A DNA stretch of 48,013 nucleotides from Paenibacillus alginolyticus DSM 5050 = NBRC 15375. GTDB taxonomy: Bacteria > Bacillota > Bacilli > Paenibacillales > NBRC-103111. The stretch is from the NCBI RefSeq assembly GCF_000422905.1, contig NZ_AUGY01000066.1, forward strand, positions 1-48,013, given 5' to 3'. The notes under the pieces were generated by a model. It was given only the letters and a program-made list of their open reading frames with translations, ran no database searches and was not told where the DNA came from. The position numbers and the translations under genes were made by a program. Shown piece after piece: positions 14,954-22,567 of this stretch. Positions within the stretch are counted from its first letter, which is position 1, and the number at the start of each line of letters is the position of its first letter.

Positions 14954-15859
14954 CTAATGATCCCTCTGCATCAAGTAATCCGCCAGTTGGAGAAGCCTCT
15001 CCGGGTGCGCAATCTGTGCACGAAGCAACGTTTCTTTGGCGTGATTCGTTAAATCCTTGACCTTCTGCTCCGAAGCTTCCATTCCAATAAAAAAGGGATA
15101 AGTTACCTTTTGCTGCTTCTCATCGCTCTTCACGGGTTTACCTAACTTCTTCTCATCTCCGATAATATCCAAAATATCATCCTGAATCTGAAAAGCAAGA
15201 CCAATCGCATTGCCGAATTCACTAAGTGCACTCAGTTGCGCTTCCGTTGCGCCCGCAATATGACCGCCAGCACGTAAGGAGAAAACAATGAGATCACTTG
15301 TCTTATGCGTATGAATGAAAGCTAATTCTTCTAGCTTTGTAATGCCTTGCTCCCCGAGCATATCAGCGGCTTGACCGCCAACCATCCCTCTTGCTCCTGC
15401 ATATACGGCAAGTTCTTCTGTAATGGCTAGCACGCGTTCTGCTGGAATTCCATGACTTTTATGAGCTTGCGTAATACTGAAGAATGCTTGAGTCAGCAGT
15501 GCATCGCCAGCTAGAATGGCCATGGCCTCACCATACACCTTATGGTTCGTCAGCTTGCCACGGCGATAATCATCATTATCCATGGCTGGCAAATCGTCAT
15601 GAACCAGGGAGTATGTATGAACCATCTCAATGGCTAGAGCAACAGGCATCGCTGCTTCTAGAGAACCCCCAAGCACTTCAGCTGCTGCAAGTACCAGAAT
15701 GGGGCGCAAGCGCTTGCCCCCAGCCATTAAGGAATAGTTCATGGACTCACGAAGTGAACCAGGAACGTCCCATACTGCAGGCAGCGCTTGGATTAAAGCC
15801 GCTTCGACCATTTCTGCATGGGAAGCTATATATTCATGAATCGTTGACGTCTTATTCAA
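14954..15859 (-). CDS. ispA: Polyprenyl (geranyl/farnesyl diphosphate) synthase
   Basis: This 301-residue protein starts at TTG 15859, with AAGGGG seven bases upstream inside the xseB stop region. It carries GGKRLRP (48-54), the first Asp-rich motif DDLPAMD (88-94) and the second DD at QIQDDILD, all needed to bind Mg-diphosphate. It condenses isopentenyl diphosphate with allylic diphosphates to C10-C15 products for quinones and cell-wall lipid carriers. Its homologue in this order in B. subtilis is yqiD. Confidence 0.95.
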   Translation of the reverse strand: MNKTSTIHEYIASHAEMVEAALIQALPAVWDVPGSLRESMNYSLMAGGKRLRPILVLAAAEVLGGSLEAAMPVALAIEMVHTYSLVHDDLPAMDNDDYRRGKLTNHKVYGEAMAILAGDALLTQAFFSITQAHKSHGIPAERVLAITEELAVYAGARGMVGGQAADMLGEQGITKLEELAFIHTHKTSDLIVFSLRAGGHIAGATEAQLSALSEFGNAIGLAFQIQDDILDIIGDEKKLGKPVKSDEKQQKVTYPFFIGMEASEQKVKDLTNHAKETLLRAQIAHPERLLQLADYLMQRDH

Positions 15860-15860
15860 C

Positions 15861-16115
15861 CTAATTCCCCTTATCTTCCAAGACAGGTTGGAAAGGCTTC
15901 CTGCTCACAGTGCCCGTTTCACCTTCAACCAGCATCTCAATTTTCTTCTCTACTTGTTCTAGCTTCACACCGCATAGATGGGAGAGCCTAACGCCTTCCT
16001 GATATAGCTCAATGGCTTTCTCCAGAGGCACATCACCGCTTTCCAATTGGGCAACAATGCGCTCCAGCTGTTCAATGGCCAATTCAAAACTAACTTCCGT
16101 TTCACTCGTTGACAT
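15861..16115 (-). CDS. xseB: Exodeoxyribonuclease VII small subunit
   Basis: This 84-residue protein has the family signature FELAIEQLERIVAQLESGDVPLEKAIELYQEGVRL, a helical hairpin that coats the large subunit. It overlaps the end of xseA by 14 bp and the ispA start follows 1 bp after its stop, so translation is coupled throughout. Exonuclease VII degrades single-stranded DNA from both ends. Confidence 0.96.
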   Translation of the reverse strand: MSTSETEVSFELAIEQLERIVAQLESGDVPLEKAIELYQEGVRLSHLCGVKLEQVEKKIEMLVEGETGTVSRKPFQPVLEDKGN

Positions 16116-17472
16116 CTTTGTTCTCCTCCATCCCCGATACCTGACAATTCAATCTTCCGTCCTTCAGACGAATCTTAACGAAATCCCCCACCTTCACTTG
16201 GGAGACTGAACGAATGAGCTGCTGCTCATCTTCATCGTACGCTAAGCTGTAGCCCCGCTGCATGACCTTCAGCGGGCTGAGGGCGTCCAAATGACGGACG
16301 CCGGACTGCCACTCCTGCTTCTTCGTACGCAGGAGGGTCTGCATCGCCGTGAGCATCTGCCGCCCCGCCGTATCCAAGCGGCGCCTTGCCGACACGGCCT
16401 GCTCTTTGGGATTGAAGCTGGATAAGCGGCGCTCCAGCTTCGATCGCCGTTCCGCCAGCAGCGTTAGGCGCTGGCGCATGCGAAACCTAAGCTGCTCCGC
16501 CAGCCGGTCGAGCCGCTCCGCAGGCTGCATCAGCAGCTGCCTGCGGGGGTTCGTCAGGAACGGGGAGCGCTTCGCGCGCTCCAGCCGTTCCTGCTTGCGG
16601 CGCAGCTGCTGGAGCAGCCCGTAGTGCAGCCGCTGCGCGAGCTGCGACAGCTGCTGCCTCAGCTCGTGGTGGTGCGGCACCGCGAGCTCGGCCGCCGCCG
16701 TAGGCGTCGGCGCTCGGAGATCGGCGACGAAGTCCGCGATCGTGAAGTCCGTCTCATGGCCGACGGCCGAGATGACGGGGATCGCGGAGGCTGCGATAGC
16801 CCGCGCAACGGCTTCCTCGTTGAATGCCCAGAGTTCCTCAAGCGAGCCGCCGCCGCGGCCCACGATGAGCACGTCGGCTTCACCGAGACGGTTCATCGCT
16901 TCGATCGCCTTGACGATCGAAGGCGCCGCTTGCGCCCCCTGTACCAATACCGGGTACAGGAGAATCGGAATCGATGGGAAACGCCGCTGCAGCGTGATGA
17001 TGACATCACGAATAGCGGCTCCCGTCGGAGATGTGATCACGCCGATCGCGCGCGGAAACCGAGGAATCGGTTTCTTGCGCTCCGCCGCGAACAGCCCTTC
17101 CCCTTCGAGCTTCTTCTTGAGCTGCTCGAAGGCCAAATACAAACTGCCGATGCCATCCGGCTGCATCGCCGTCACATAGAACTGATACGCTCCGTCTCTT
17201 TCGTATACGGAAATATTACCGCGAGCGATCACTTTCGTTCCCTCTTTCGGTATAAAACCGAGCTTCTGGTTATGCGAAGCAAACATAATGCTTTTGAGCC
17301 TGCCATCCGCATCTTTGATCGTAAAATACATATGACCGCTGGAATGGTGAGTAAAATTAGAGATTTCCCCGCGAACCCAAACATCCTGCAGACGGGAATC
17401 GCCCTCTAGCATGAGTTTAATATACCGGTTCAAATCCTTAACAGATAAAATCTTCGTCTCGTTTCTCGCCAT
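16102..17472 (-). CDS. xseA: Exodeoxyribonuclease VII large subunit
   Basis: This 456-residue protein has an N-terminal OB fold (VWVRGEISNFTHHSSGHMYFTIKD), then the catalytic domain with GAAIRDVI, VGRGGGSLEELWAFN and SAVGHETDFTIAD, a long Arg/Leu/Gln-rich coiled coil (about 270-400), and a C-terminal tail (SPLKVMQRGYSLAYD). The coiled-coil and adjoining catalytic region (16300-16900) is clearly GC-richer than the surrounding genes, with runs of GCGGCG and GCTGCG. Long open frames on the other strand there are only a by-product of this composition. Confidence 0.97.
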   Translation of the reverse strand: MARNETKILSVKDLNRYIKLMLEGDSRLQDVWVRGEISNFTHHSSGHMYFTIKDADGRLKSIMFASHNQKLGFIPKEGTKVIARGNISVYERDGAYQFYVTAMQPDGIGSLYLAFEQLKKKLEGEGLFAAERKKPIPRFPRAIGVITSPTGAAIRDVIITLQRRFPSIPILLYPVLVQGAQAAPSIVKAIEAMNRLGEADVLIVGRGGGSLEELWAFNEEAVARAIAASAIPVISAVGHETDFTIADFVADLRAPTPTAAAELAVPHHHELRQQLSQLAQRLHYGLLQQLRRKQERLERAKRSPFLTNPRRQLLMQPAERLDRLAEQLRFRMRQRLTLLAERRSKLERRLSSFNPKEQAVSARRRLDTAGRQMLTAMQTLLRTKKQEWQSGVRHLDALSPLKVMQRGYSLAYDEDEQQLIRSVSQVKVGDFVKIRLKDGRLNCQVSGMEENKDVNE

Positions 17473-17480
17473 ACTCCTGA

Positions 17481-18347
17481 TTAAACACTCACATTCGCTT
17501 TAGCTGCGCGACTTGCTGCATCAACGGTGTTTCGAAGCAGCATGGTAATCGTCATTGGACCTACGCAACCGGGTACGGGTGTGATTGCACTTGCAACCTC
17601 TTTAACCGCTTCGAAATCAACATCCCCGGTCAATTTACCGTCAGCAGGACGATTCATCCCCACATCGATAACGACGGCACCAGGCTTCACGTGATGAGCT
17701 TTAATCAAATGCGCTTTTCCGACAGCAACAACAAGAATATCCGCTTGTTTCGTAATTTCCTCCATATTCGGAGTACGAGAGTGAACAACGGATACTGTCG
17801 CATGCTCGCGCAGAAGCAGCATAGCCATTGGTTTGCCTACGATGTTGCTTCTTCCTACTACAACAGCGTGCTTACCAGCTATTTCTACTCCCGTGCGTTT
17901 TAGAATTTCGATAACACCATGCGGGGTACATGGCTTCATGCCGTCTTTGCCAATCATCAAGTTACCGACATTAATGGGGTGGAAACAATCTACATCCTTA
18001 AGCGGATCAATTTCATCAACAACAGCTTCTTCATTGATATGCTTAGGCAGCGGTGATTGAACAAGAATGCCGTTAATTCGGTTATCATTATTAAATTTAT
18101 GAATAAGTGCGATTAACTCTTGTTGCGTTGTATGTTCTGGCAAACGATTAACTTCGGAATAAATCCCTACATCATCGCAAGCCTTCGCTTTGTTTCTTAC
18201 ATATACCTGTGAAGCCGCATCTTCTCCCACAATAACAACTACAAGACCAGGCTGGTTGCCTTGCGCAGTTAGCGCGGCCGCATCCGACCTGATCTCCTCA
18301 CGTATGGAACTCACGAGTTCTTTCCCATTAATAACTTGTGCAGACAT
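17481..18347 (-). CDS. folD: FolD, methylenetetrahydrofolate dehydrogenase/cyclohydrolase
   Basis: This 288-residue protein starts at ATG 18347 after AGGGGGAAATAAC. Key segments are YVRNKAKACDDVGI (catalytic Tyr-Lys), VQSPLPKHI, HGVIEILKRTGVEI, the NAD(P) site GRSNIVGKP and PVPGCVGPMT. It interconverts 5,10-methylene-, methenyl- and 10-formyl-THF. The leader carries the AGTTTT...AAAACT hairpin against the ribosome site that also precedes nusB, asp23 and accC. Confidence 0.97.
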   Translation of the reverse strand: MSAQVINGKELVSSIREEIRSDAAALTAQGNQPGLVVVIVGEDAASQVYVRNKAKACDDVGIYSEVNRLPEHTTQQELIALIHKFNNDNRINGILVQSPLPKHINEEAVVDEIDPLKDVDCFHPINVGNLMIGKDGMKPCTPHGVIEILKRTGVEIAGKHAVVVGRSNIVGKPMAMLLLREHATVSVVHSRTPNMEEITKQADILVVAVGKAHLIKAHHVKPGAVVIDVGMNRPADGKLTGDVDFEAVKEVASAITPVPGCVGPMTITMLLRNTVDAASRAAKANVSV

Positions 18348-18354
18348 GTTATTT

Positions 18355-18380
18355 CCCCCTAAGAGTTTTGTGAAAAACTT
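18355..18380 (-). promoter_or_regulatory. Hairpin-plus-Shine-Dalgarno leader of folD
   Basis: On the minus strand AAGTTTTTCACAAAACTC is followed within 2 bases by TTAGGGGG, the ribosome site of folD. The AGTTTT/AAAACT arms form a short stem-loop. The same architecture precedes nusB, asp23 and accC. Confidence 0.55.
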
Positions 18381-18417
18381 AATGGCTATATATAAATGGT
18401 TGAATAATCAATGTTAA

Positions 18418-18876
18418 TTAGGACGGTGTAACTTTGCCCTTTAAATCTTCAACTTCTTTAATCATTTTACCAAGTACACCGTTAACGAACTTACCTGACT
18501 CCTCCGTGCCATAATGCTTGGCTAAATCAATCGCCTCATTGACGACAACTTTAGGTGGAACATCGTCCCTATACAGCATTTCATACACTGCCAAACGCAG
18601 CACTTCACGATCAATCCGTGAGAGCCTGTCCATCGCCCATCCTTTTAAGTACTCTTCAAGCAGTTCATCAATTCTAACTTTGTTACTGTATGTACCCTCA
18701 ACGAGTTCAATAATGTAAAGAGGGTCAATTTTATCGCCGGAAAAATTCAACTCAGTTTCATTATCATTCTCTGCTTCATGAATCGCAATTTGGACAGCTT
18801 CCTGAGGTGTAGCCTCATTCATCTGGATTTGGTAAAGGCTTTGTACAGCAATTTCTCGTGCAACTCTGCGTTTCAT
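18418..18876 (-). CDS. nusB: NusB transcription antitermination factor
   Basis: This 152-residue protein starts at ATG 18876 after TTAGGAGGACCACA. The longer frame to 19002 has no ribosome site and runs into a terminator, so I reject it. All-helical NusB signatures are VAREIAVQSLYQIQMN at the start, DRLSRIDREVLRLAVYEML and VVVNEAIDLAKHYGTEESGKFVNGVL at the end. It binds boxA RNA with NusE (S10) and prevents premature termination in rRNA operons. Confidence 0.97.
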   Translation of the reverse strand: MKRRVAREIAVQSLYQIQMNEATPQEAVQIAIHEAENDNETELNFSGDKIDPLYIIELVEGTYSNKVRIDELLEEYLKGWAMDRLSRIDREVLRLAVYEMLYRDDVPPKVVVNEAIDLAKHYGTEESGKFVNGVLGKMIKEVEDLKGKVTPS

Positions 18877-18882
18877 TGTGGT

Positions 18883-18922
18883 CCTCCTAAAGTTTTCGCC
18901 AGAAAACTGACTTTCGTAAGCA
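18883..18922 (-). promoter_or_regulatory. Hairpin-plus-Shine-Dalgarno leader of nusB
   Basis: The minus strand reads CTTACGAAAG, then AGTTTTCTGGCGAAAACT, then TTAGGAGG. The stem AGTTTTC/GAAAACT abuts the ribosome site with two bases between. The TTACGAA preamble recurs before asp23. Confidence 0.6.
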
Positions 18923-18990
18923 TTCGATTGTGTAATTCGTCCTAAAAAACTCTTTTTACTAGTATACGTCATATTGGAATGAATCCAAAC

Positions 18991-19021
18991 AAAAAAATCC
19001 ATGGTAGAACCAGGGATTTTA
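18991..19021 (-). terminator. Terminator after the DUF2273 gene
   Basis: On the minus strand AAAATCCCTGG pairs with CCATGGATTTT (one mismatch) around TTCTA, followed by a T run (TTTTTTTG). It ends the asp23-amaP-DUF2273 transcript and isolates nusB. Confidence 0.75.
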
Positions 19022-19246
19022 GCGAAACATTCTCCATTTTTGCGTGAGATAGCGCCAAATGTCTTCTAGAATGACGAATCTTTCTTTCCGATCCAGTTTG
19101 TTCCCTACATACAAGCCGAGCAGAACAATGAATCCAAAGATCAACATATCCCAAAAACCAAAAAATAAATAAATGAAGCCGAAGAAAACGCCTGCTGCCA
19201 CTCCGATCACTTTGCCCCTATGGGACTCCCACAGCTCATTCCACAT
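19019..19246 (-). CDS. DUF2273 small membrane protein
   Basis: This 75-residue protein has its ATG at 19246, nine bases after GAGGTG; a GTG at 19258 is also possible. Two hydrophobic helices (VIGVAAGVFFGFIYLFFGFWD and MLIFGFIVLLGLYVGNKLD) are followed by a charged tail, the DUF2273 pattern. In Gram-positive bacteria such genes lie with asp23 and amaP, whose products assemble an alkaline-shock complex at the membrane; a structural role there is an inference. Confidence 0.85.
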   Translation of the reverse strand: MWNELWESHRGKVIGVAAGVFFGFIYLFFGFWDMLIFGFIVLLGLYVGNKLDRKERFVILEDIWRYLTQKWRMFR

Positions 19247-19260
19247 GAGTGGGTTCACCT

Positions 19261-19821
19261 CTATTCGACTCGGCTTTTAAAAGTTGGGGCTGATTGCACG
19301 ATGTTCGCTACGAATACGGTTACGGAAGCTACAGGAATGCCAGTAATATCTTCAATGTAACTTTTCACAGTACTTTGCATCTCTTCAGTAAGCTCAGGAA
19401 TCGAACTTTCCCCGTCCACAATCGTTCTGATCGTAATCTCTAAACCTGATTGATTCACCCTAACACGGGCGCGAAGATCTTTGGCACCTTTGATACGACC
19501 AGCAGCTTTCAAAGATAAATTCTCAACGGTTTCAATCGAGATACGAATATCTCCGAAATCCGTTCGTTGGTCGATAGATGGTGCCTGAGAACGGCCACGA
19601 CGCAGTGTTAAAATGAGAAAACGAACAGAGATCAACAGCATGATCAAGCTGATGATTATCGCCGGGTACGCAAAGCTTTTTTCGAAATAAAAATTACTTA
19701 GCATTTGGCCTGCTTGTTCTAACGGGATCCAGCTTGAAGCTGTGAACAAAACAACGATAGAAGCAACTAGAATAATTAGGCTATAGAGAAGTAGCAAGAG
19801 CCTGTCCACAATTTTACCCAC
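19261..19821 (-). CDS. amaP: AmaP, Asp23 membrane anchor
   Basis: This 186-residue protein starts at GTG 19821, ten bases after AGGAAGGGG; the longer frame to 19890 crosses a hairpin and lacks a ribosome site. Two transmembrane segments occupy roughly residues 6-28 and 50-72. A basic loop and a soluble domain (GDIRISIETVENLSLKAA, RVRVNQSGLEITIR, ITGIPVASVTVFVANI) resemble Asp23 folds. In Staphylococcus AmaP anchors Asp23 to the membrane; asp23 lies directly upstream here. Confidence 0.88.
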   Translation of the reverse strand: MGKIVDRLLLLLYSLIILVASIVVLFTASSWIPLEQAGQMLSNFYFEKSFAYPAIIISLIMLLISVRFLILTLRRGRSQAPSIDQRTDFGDIRISIETVENLSLKAAGRIKGAKDLRARVRVNQSGLEITIRTIVDGESSIPELTEEMQSTVKSYIEDITGIPVASVTVFVANIVQSAPTFKSRVE

Positions 19822-19850
19822 GTAAGCTTGTCCCCTTCCTATAGTTAGAG

Positions 19851-19879
19851 GAAACCCCCTGCAACCTGTAGGGGGTTTC
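19851..19879 (-). terminator. Hairpin between asp23 and amaP (partial terminator or processing site)
   Basis: GAAACCCCCT and AGGGGGTTTC form a perfect 10-bp stem around 9 bases. The T tail is short (TTTCCTCT), so it may only attenuate, giving more Asp23 than AmaP, or protect the asp23 mRNA 3' end. Confidence 0.6.
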
Positions 19880-19908
19880 AATTGATCCATATGGTTGCAG
19901 CAATCCGC

Positions 19909-20322
19909 CTATTTCACACGATGGGCAGCTGCTGTTTCTTCTTCAACCGGTTTATCTGCCTGTTTAAAATGAACATCATGAATATGAACGTTGACTTCAA
20001 CAACGTTTAAGCCAGTCATCGATTCAATTGACTGCTTCACGTTATGTTGAATGTCGCTTGCAACTTCTGGAATGCGATTGCCATATTCAATAATGATGGA
20101 GACGTCAATGGCTGCTTCACGTTGCCCGACTTCTACCTTTACGCCTTTGGACAAATTCTTGCGTCCAAGCAATTCAGCAATGCCGCCAGCTAATCCGCCA
20201 CTCATCCCCGCTACTCCTTGCACTTCCACCGTTGCCAAACCGGCAATGATTTCGATAACCTCGGGGGCAATTTGGATGCTGCCCATGTCTGTTTTGACGT
20301 AGTCCGGAGCGATTGTGCTCAT
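19909..20322 (-). CDS. Asp23/Gls24 family envelope stress protein
   Basis: This 137-residue protein starts at ATG 20322 after AAGGAGGTGCCACA. The family core is clear: GSIQIAPEVIEIIAGLATVEVQGVAG, KGVKVEVGQREAAIDVSIIIEYG, IPEVASDIQHNVKQSIESMTGL, VVEVNVHIHDV. It is the positional counterpart of B. subtilis yqhY, between accC and nusB, which has been linked to control of acetyl-CoA carboxylase activity. A sigma-A promoter at 20414-20442 and a hairpin leader precede it. Confidence 0.95.
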   Translation of the reverse strand: MSTIAPDYVKTDMGSIQIAPEVIEIIAGLATVEVQGVAGMSGGLAGGIAELLGRKNLSKGVKVEVGQREAAIDVSIIIEYGNRIPEVASDIQHNVKQSIESMTGLNVVEVNVHIHDVHFKQADKPVEEETAAAHRVK

Positions 20323-20329
20323 TGTGGCA

Positions 20330-20366
20330 CCTCCTTAGAGTTTGTAATGCAAACTTACTTCGTAAG
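20330..20366 (-). promoter_or_regulatory. Hairpin-plus-Shine-Dalgarno leader of asp23
   Basis: The minus strand reads CTTACGAAGTAAG, then AGTTTGCATTACAAACT, then CTAAGGAGG. The AGTTTG/CAAACT stem lies two bases from the ribosome site. The preamble CTTAC-GAA-GTAAG is itself a small palindrome. Confidence 0.6.
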
Positions 20367-20413
20367 AATTTTTTTGCTTAATCCATGGTTTGGATAAGCC
20401 ATCTTAATTTATA

Positions 20414-20442
20414 ACTATACCATTTCACCAAAAATATGACAA
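20414..20442 (-). promoter_or_regulatory. Sigma-A promoter of the asp23 operon
   Basis: TTGTCA (20442-20437) and TATAGT (20419-20414) are spaced exactly 17 bp on the minus strand, about 90 bp before asp23. It lies just after the accC stop, so asp23 can be transcribed separately from accBC. Confidence 0.65.
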
Positions 20443-20450
20443 ATGTTTGT

Positions 20451-21809
20451 CTACGATTCTGGATCATTCACATCGTGCTCTTCCAAGAACTTAATATCAT
20501 GGTCACCCTTGATAAATTTCTTGTGCTCAAGCAGCTTTAAATGGAATGGAATCGTCGTGTTCACACCGTCCACTGCAAATTCGGTGAGCGCTCTTTTCAT
20601 ACGGGCAATTGCTTCTTCTCGCGTACTTCCCCAAACAATGAGCTTAGCGATCATGGAATCGTAGTGCGGTGGGATTGTGTAGCCCGGATATACCGCGCTG
20701 TCAACACGAACGCCAAAACCACCTGGCGGCAAGTAAAATTTCACTTGACCCGCTGAAGGCATGAAGTTCCGGTTCGGATCCTCCGCATTCACACGGCACT
20801 CGATGGCCCATCCATTGATGCGGACGTCCTCTTGTGCAAAAGATAAGGGATTGCCCTCAGCTACACGAATCATCTCTTGGATGATATCGATCCCCGTAAT
20901 CATTTCGGTTACCGGATGCTCAACCTGAATTCTCGTGTTCATTTCCATGAAGTAGAAATTACCATCAGGGCCGAGTAGGAACTCAAGAGTTCCAGCACCG
21001 GAATAATTAACGGCTTTCGCTGCACGAACGGCCGCTTGCCCCATCGCCGTGCGTGTTTCAGCTGTCAGAATCGGGCAAGGAGCTTCCTCAACAAGCTTCT
21101 GTCTACGGCGCTGTACGGAACAGTCACGCTCACCTAAGTGAACTACATTACCGTGTTTATCAGCTATAATTTGAATTTCAACATGCTTCATGCCTGTTAA
21201 GTATTTCTCTAAATATATACCTGCATTGCCAAAAGCATTTTGTGCTTCTTGCTGCGCTGCTGTAATTTGCTGAACAAGTGTTTCCTCATTCTCGGCAATA
21301 CGTATACCTTTACCGCCGCCGCCTGCTGTTGCTTTAATGATGATCGGGTAACCGATATCTCTCGCAATGACAATCGCGTCGTCAATGTTCTCAACCAAAC
21401 CGTCAGAACCAGGAATGATCGGTACTCTCGCTTCTTTCATCGTTTGCTTGGCAACCGCTTTATCACCCATACGGCTAATCGCATCCGGGGATGGACCGAT
21501 AAAGGTAATATTGCAGCTCTCGCAAATTTCTGCGAAGTCCGCATTTTCTGCTAAGAAGCCATATCCCGGATGGATAGCATCACATTCCGTTAGTGTAGCA
21601 ACACTCATCAAGTTCGTGAAGTTCAAATAGCTGTCTTTGGAAGCAGTCGGCCCAATACAATAGGCTTCGTCGGCTAGACGTACATGAAGCGCATCACGAT
21701 CAGCTTCTGAATAAACAGCTACTGTATAAATGCCAAGCTCACGACAAGCCCGGATAATACGAACAGCAATTTCTCCGCGATTCGCTATTAGGATTTTATG
21801 AAATTTCAT
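20451..21809 (-). CDS. accC: Biotin carboxylase subunit of acetyl-CoA carboxylase
   Basis: This 452-residue protein starts at ATG 21809 after TTAGGAGGAAAAATA. Signatures are KILIANRGEIAVRIIRACRE, the ATP-grasp loop KATAGGGGKGIRI, GERDCSVQRRRQKLVEEAP, FLLGPDGNFYFMEMNTRIQVEHPVTE and the C-terminal RVNAEDP. It carboxylates the biotin on AccB using ATP and bicarbonate, the first step of fatty acid synthesis. The gene order accB-accC on one strand marks an operon. Confidence 0.98.
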   Translation of the reverse strand: MKFHKILIANRGEIAVRIIRACRELGIYTVAVYSEADRDALHVRLADEAYCIGPTASKDSYLNFTNLMSVATLTECDAIHPGYGFLAENADFAEICESCNITFIGPSPDAISRMGDKAVAKQTMKEARVPIIPGSDGLVENIDDAIVIARDIGYPIIIKATAGGGGKGIRIAENEETLVQQITAAQQEAQNAFGNAGIYLEKYLTGMKHVEIQIIADKHGNVVHLGERDCSVQRRRQKLVEEAPCPILTAETRTAMGQAAVRAAKAVNYSGAGTLEFLLGPDGNFYFMEMNTRIQVEHPVTEMITGIDIIQEMIRVAEGNPLSFAQEDVRINGWAIECRVNAEDPNRNFMPSAGQVKFYLPPGGFGVRVDSAVYPGYTIPPHYDSMIAKLIVWGSTREEAIARMKRALTEFAVDGVNTTIPFHLKLLEHKKFIKGDHDIKFLEEHDVNDPES

Positions 21810-21816
21810 TATTTTT

Positions 21817-21896
21817 CCTCCTAAAAGTTTTCCGTTAGGAAAACTTGCATCATAAGCGTGTACTGAGTTTTGCTCAAGCAAAACTGCGTCATAAGC
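21817..21896 (-). promoter_or_regulatory. Double hairpin leader of accC
   Basis: Two copies of the leader module occur in tandem. AGTTTTGCTCAAGCAAAACT (21885-21866) is preceded by GCTTATGACGC; AGTTTTCCTAACGGAAAACT (21844-21825) is preceded by GCTTATGATGC and followed by TTTAGGAGG. Only the inner copy touches a ribosome site. A duplication of the module is the simplest explanation. Confidence 0.65.
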
Positions 21897-21913
21897 ATAA
21901 GCTTACTGATCGC

Positions 21914-22411
21914 TTACTCTGGTCTAACTAAAAATAAAGGTTGTCCGTACTCAACAAGTTGACCGTTATCTACAAGCACTTCAACGATTTCACCTTTAAT
22001 TTCAGCTTCGATTTCATTCATCAATTTCATAGCTTCCACAATACAAACGACGTTTTTGTCGCCTACTTTGGAGCCAACACTTACGAAAGGAGCAGAGCCA
22101 GGAGAAGCAGACTGATAGAAGGTTCCTACCATCGGTGAAACTATCTTATGTAAAGATGAGTCCTCTTGCTTAGCATGTCCAGTAGTCGTTGGAATAGAAG
22201 CTTCGATAGCGGCTGCAGGCGCTGTGTTAGCAATGCTTGCTTGACCGATCGGAGCATACGTGTGTTGAACGGGGGCCGTTACGTAGACTGACTCCGTTTT
22301 ATTCGGCTTGCGAATAGAAAGGCGTGCACCTTCATTTTCGATTTCAAGCTCTTGTAAAGAGGATTGATCGACGAGTTTGATCAACTCTTTGATTTCACTC
22401 AATTTGAACAT
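21914..22411 (-). CDS. accB: Biotin carboxyl carrier protein of acetyl-CoA carboxylase
   Basis: This 165-residue protein starts at ATG 22411 after AAGGAGTGACATGA. Its N-terminal part (LSEIKELIKLVDQSSLQELEIENEG) is followed by an Ala/Pro/Thr-rich linker (about 43-88) and a biotinyl domain with the biotinylation site K129 in VEAMKLMNE. It shuttles carboxybiotin between AccC and the carboxyltransferase. A weak terminator-like hairpin lies between it and spoIIIAH. Confidence 0.97.
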   Translation of the reverse strand: MFKLSEIKELIKLVDQSSLQELEIENEGARLSIRKPNKTESVYVTAPVQHTYAPIGQASIANTAPAAAIEASIPTTTGHAKQEDSSLHKIVSPMVGTFYQSASPGSAPFVSVGSKVGDKNVVCIVEAMKLMNEIEAEIKGEIVEVLVDNGQLVEYGQPLFLVRPE

Positions 22412-22442
22412 TCATGTCACTCCTTCAAGGTTGGTGAACCAG

Positions 22443-22467
22443 TAAAAAATGCGGTTTCATAGCCGCA
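22443..22467 (-). terminator. Attenuator-like hairpin upstream of accB
   Basis: On the minus strand TGCGG and CCGCA form a short stem around CTATGAAA, followed by TTTTTTA. The stem is only 5 bp, so it may terminate part of the transcription that arrives from the spoIIIA operon. Confidence 0.4.
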
Positions 22468-22499
22468 ACGTATGTATTATACCCATAAACGCAAGAAAT

Positions 22500-22530
22500 G
22501 GAAAGAGTCCAGTTTGTCCGGACCCTTTCC
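22500..22530 (-). terminator. Stem-loop downstream of spoIIIAH
   Basis: GGAAAGGGTCC pairs with GGACTCTTTCC (one mismatch) around a 9-base loop, 38 bp after the spoIIIAH stop. There is no real T run (ATTTCTTG), so it is a weak terminator or an mRNA 3' protector; the hairpin at 22443-22467 may complete the job. Confidence 0.5.
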
Positions 22531-22567
22531 ATTGCCATCCTAGGCAGGCTAAACTCACCTCATTTTA

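Noticed and set aside
16624..17409. Long plus-strand frame of 261 codons opposite xseA, and shorter ones nearby
   Set aside because: The minus strand encodes an unmistakable XseA. The plus-strand frames consist of Arg-rich low-complexity sequence produced by the GC-rich segment and have no ribosome site.
18877..19002. N-terminal extension of nusB
   Set aside because: It crosses a terminator and the hairpin leader. TTAGGAGG is placed correctly for the internal ATG that begins the NusB family sequence.
19822..19890. N-terminal extension of amaP
   Set aside because: It includes the ten-bp hairpin after asp23 and has no ribosome site. GTG 19821 has AGGAAGGGG.
21810..21881. N-terminal extension of accC
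   Set aside because: It would translate the two leader hairpins. The family N-terminus begins at ATG 21809 after AGGAGG.
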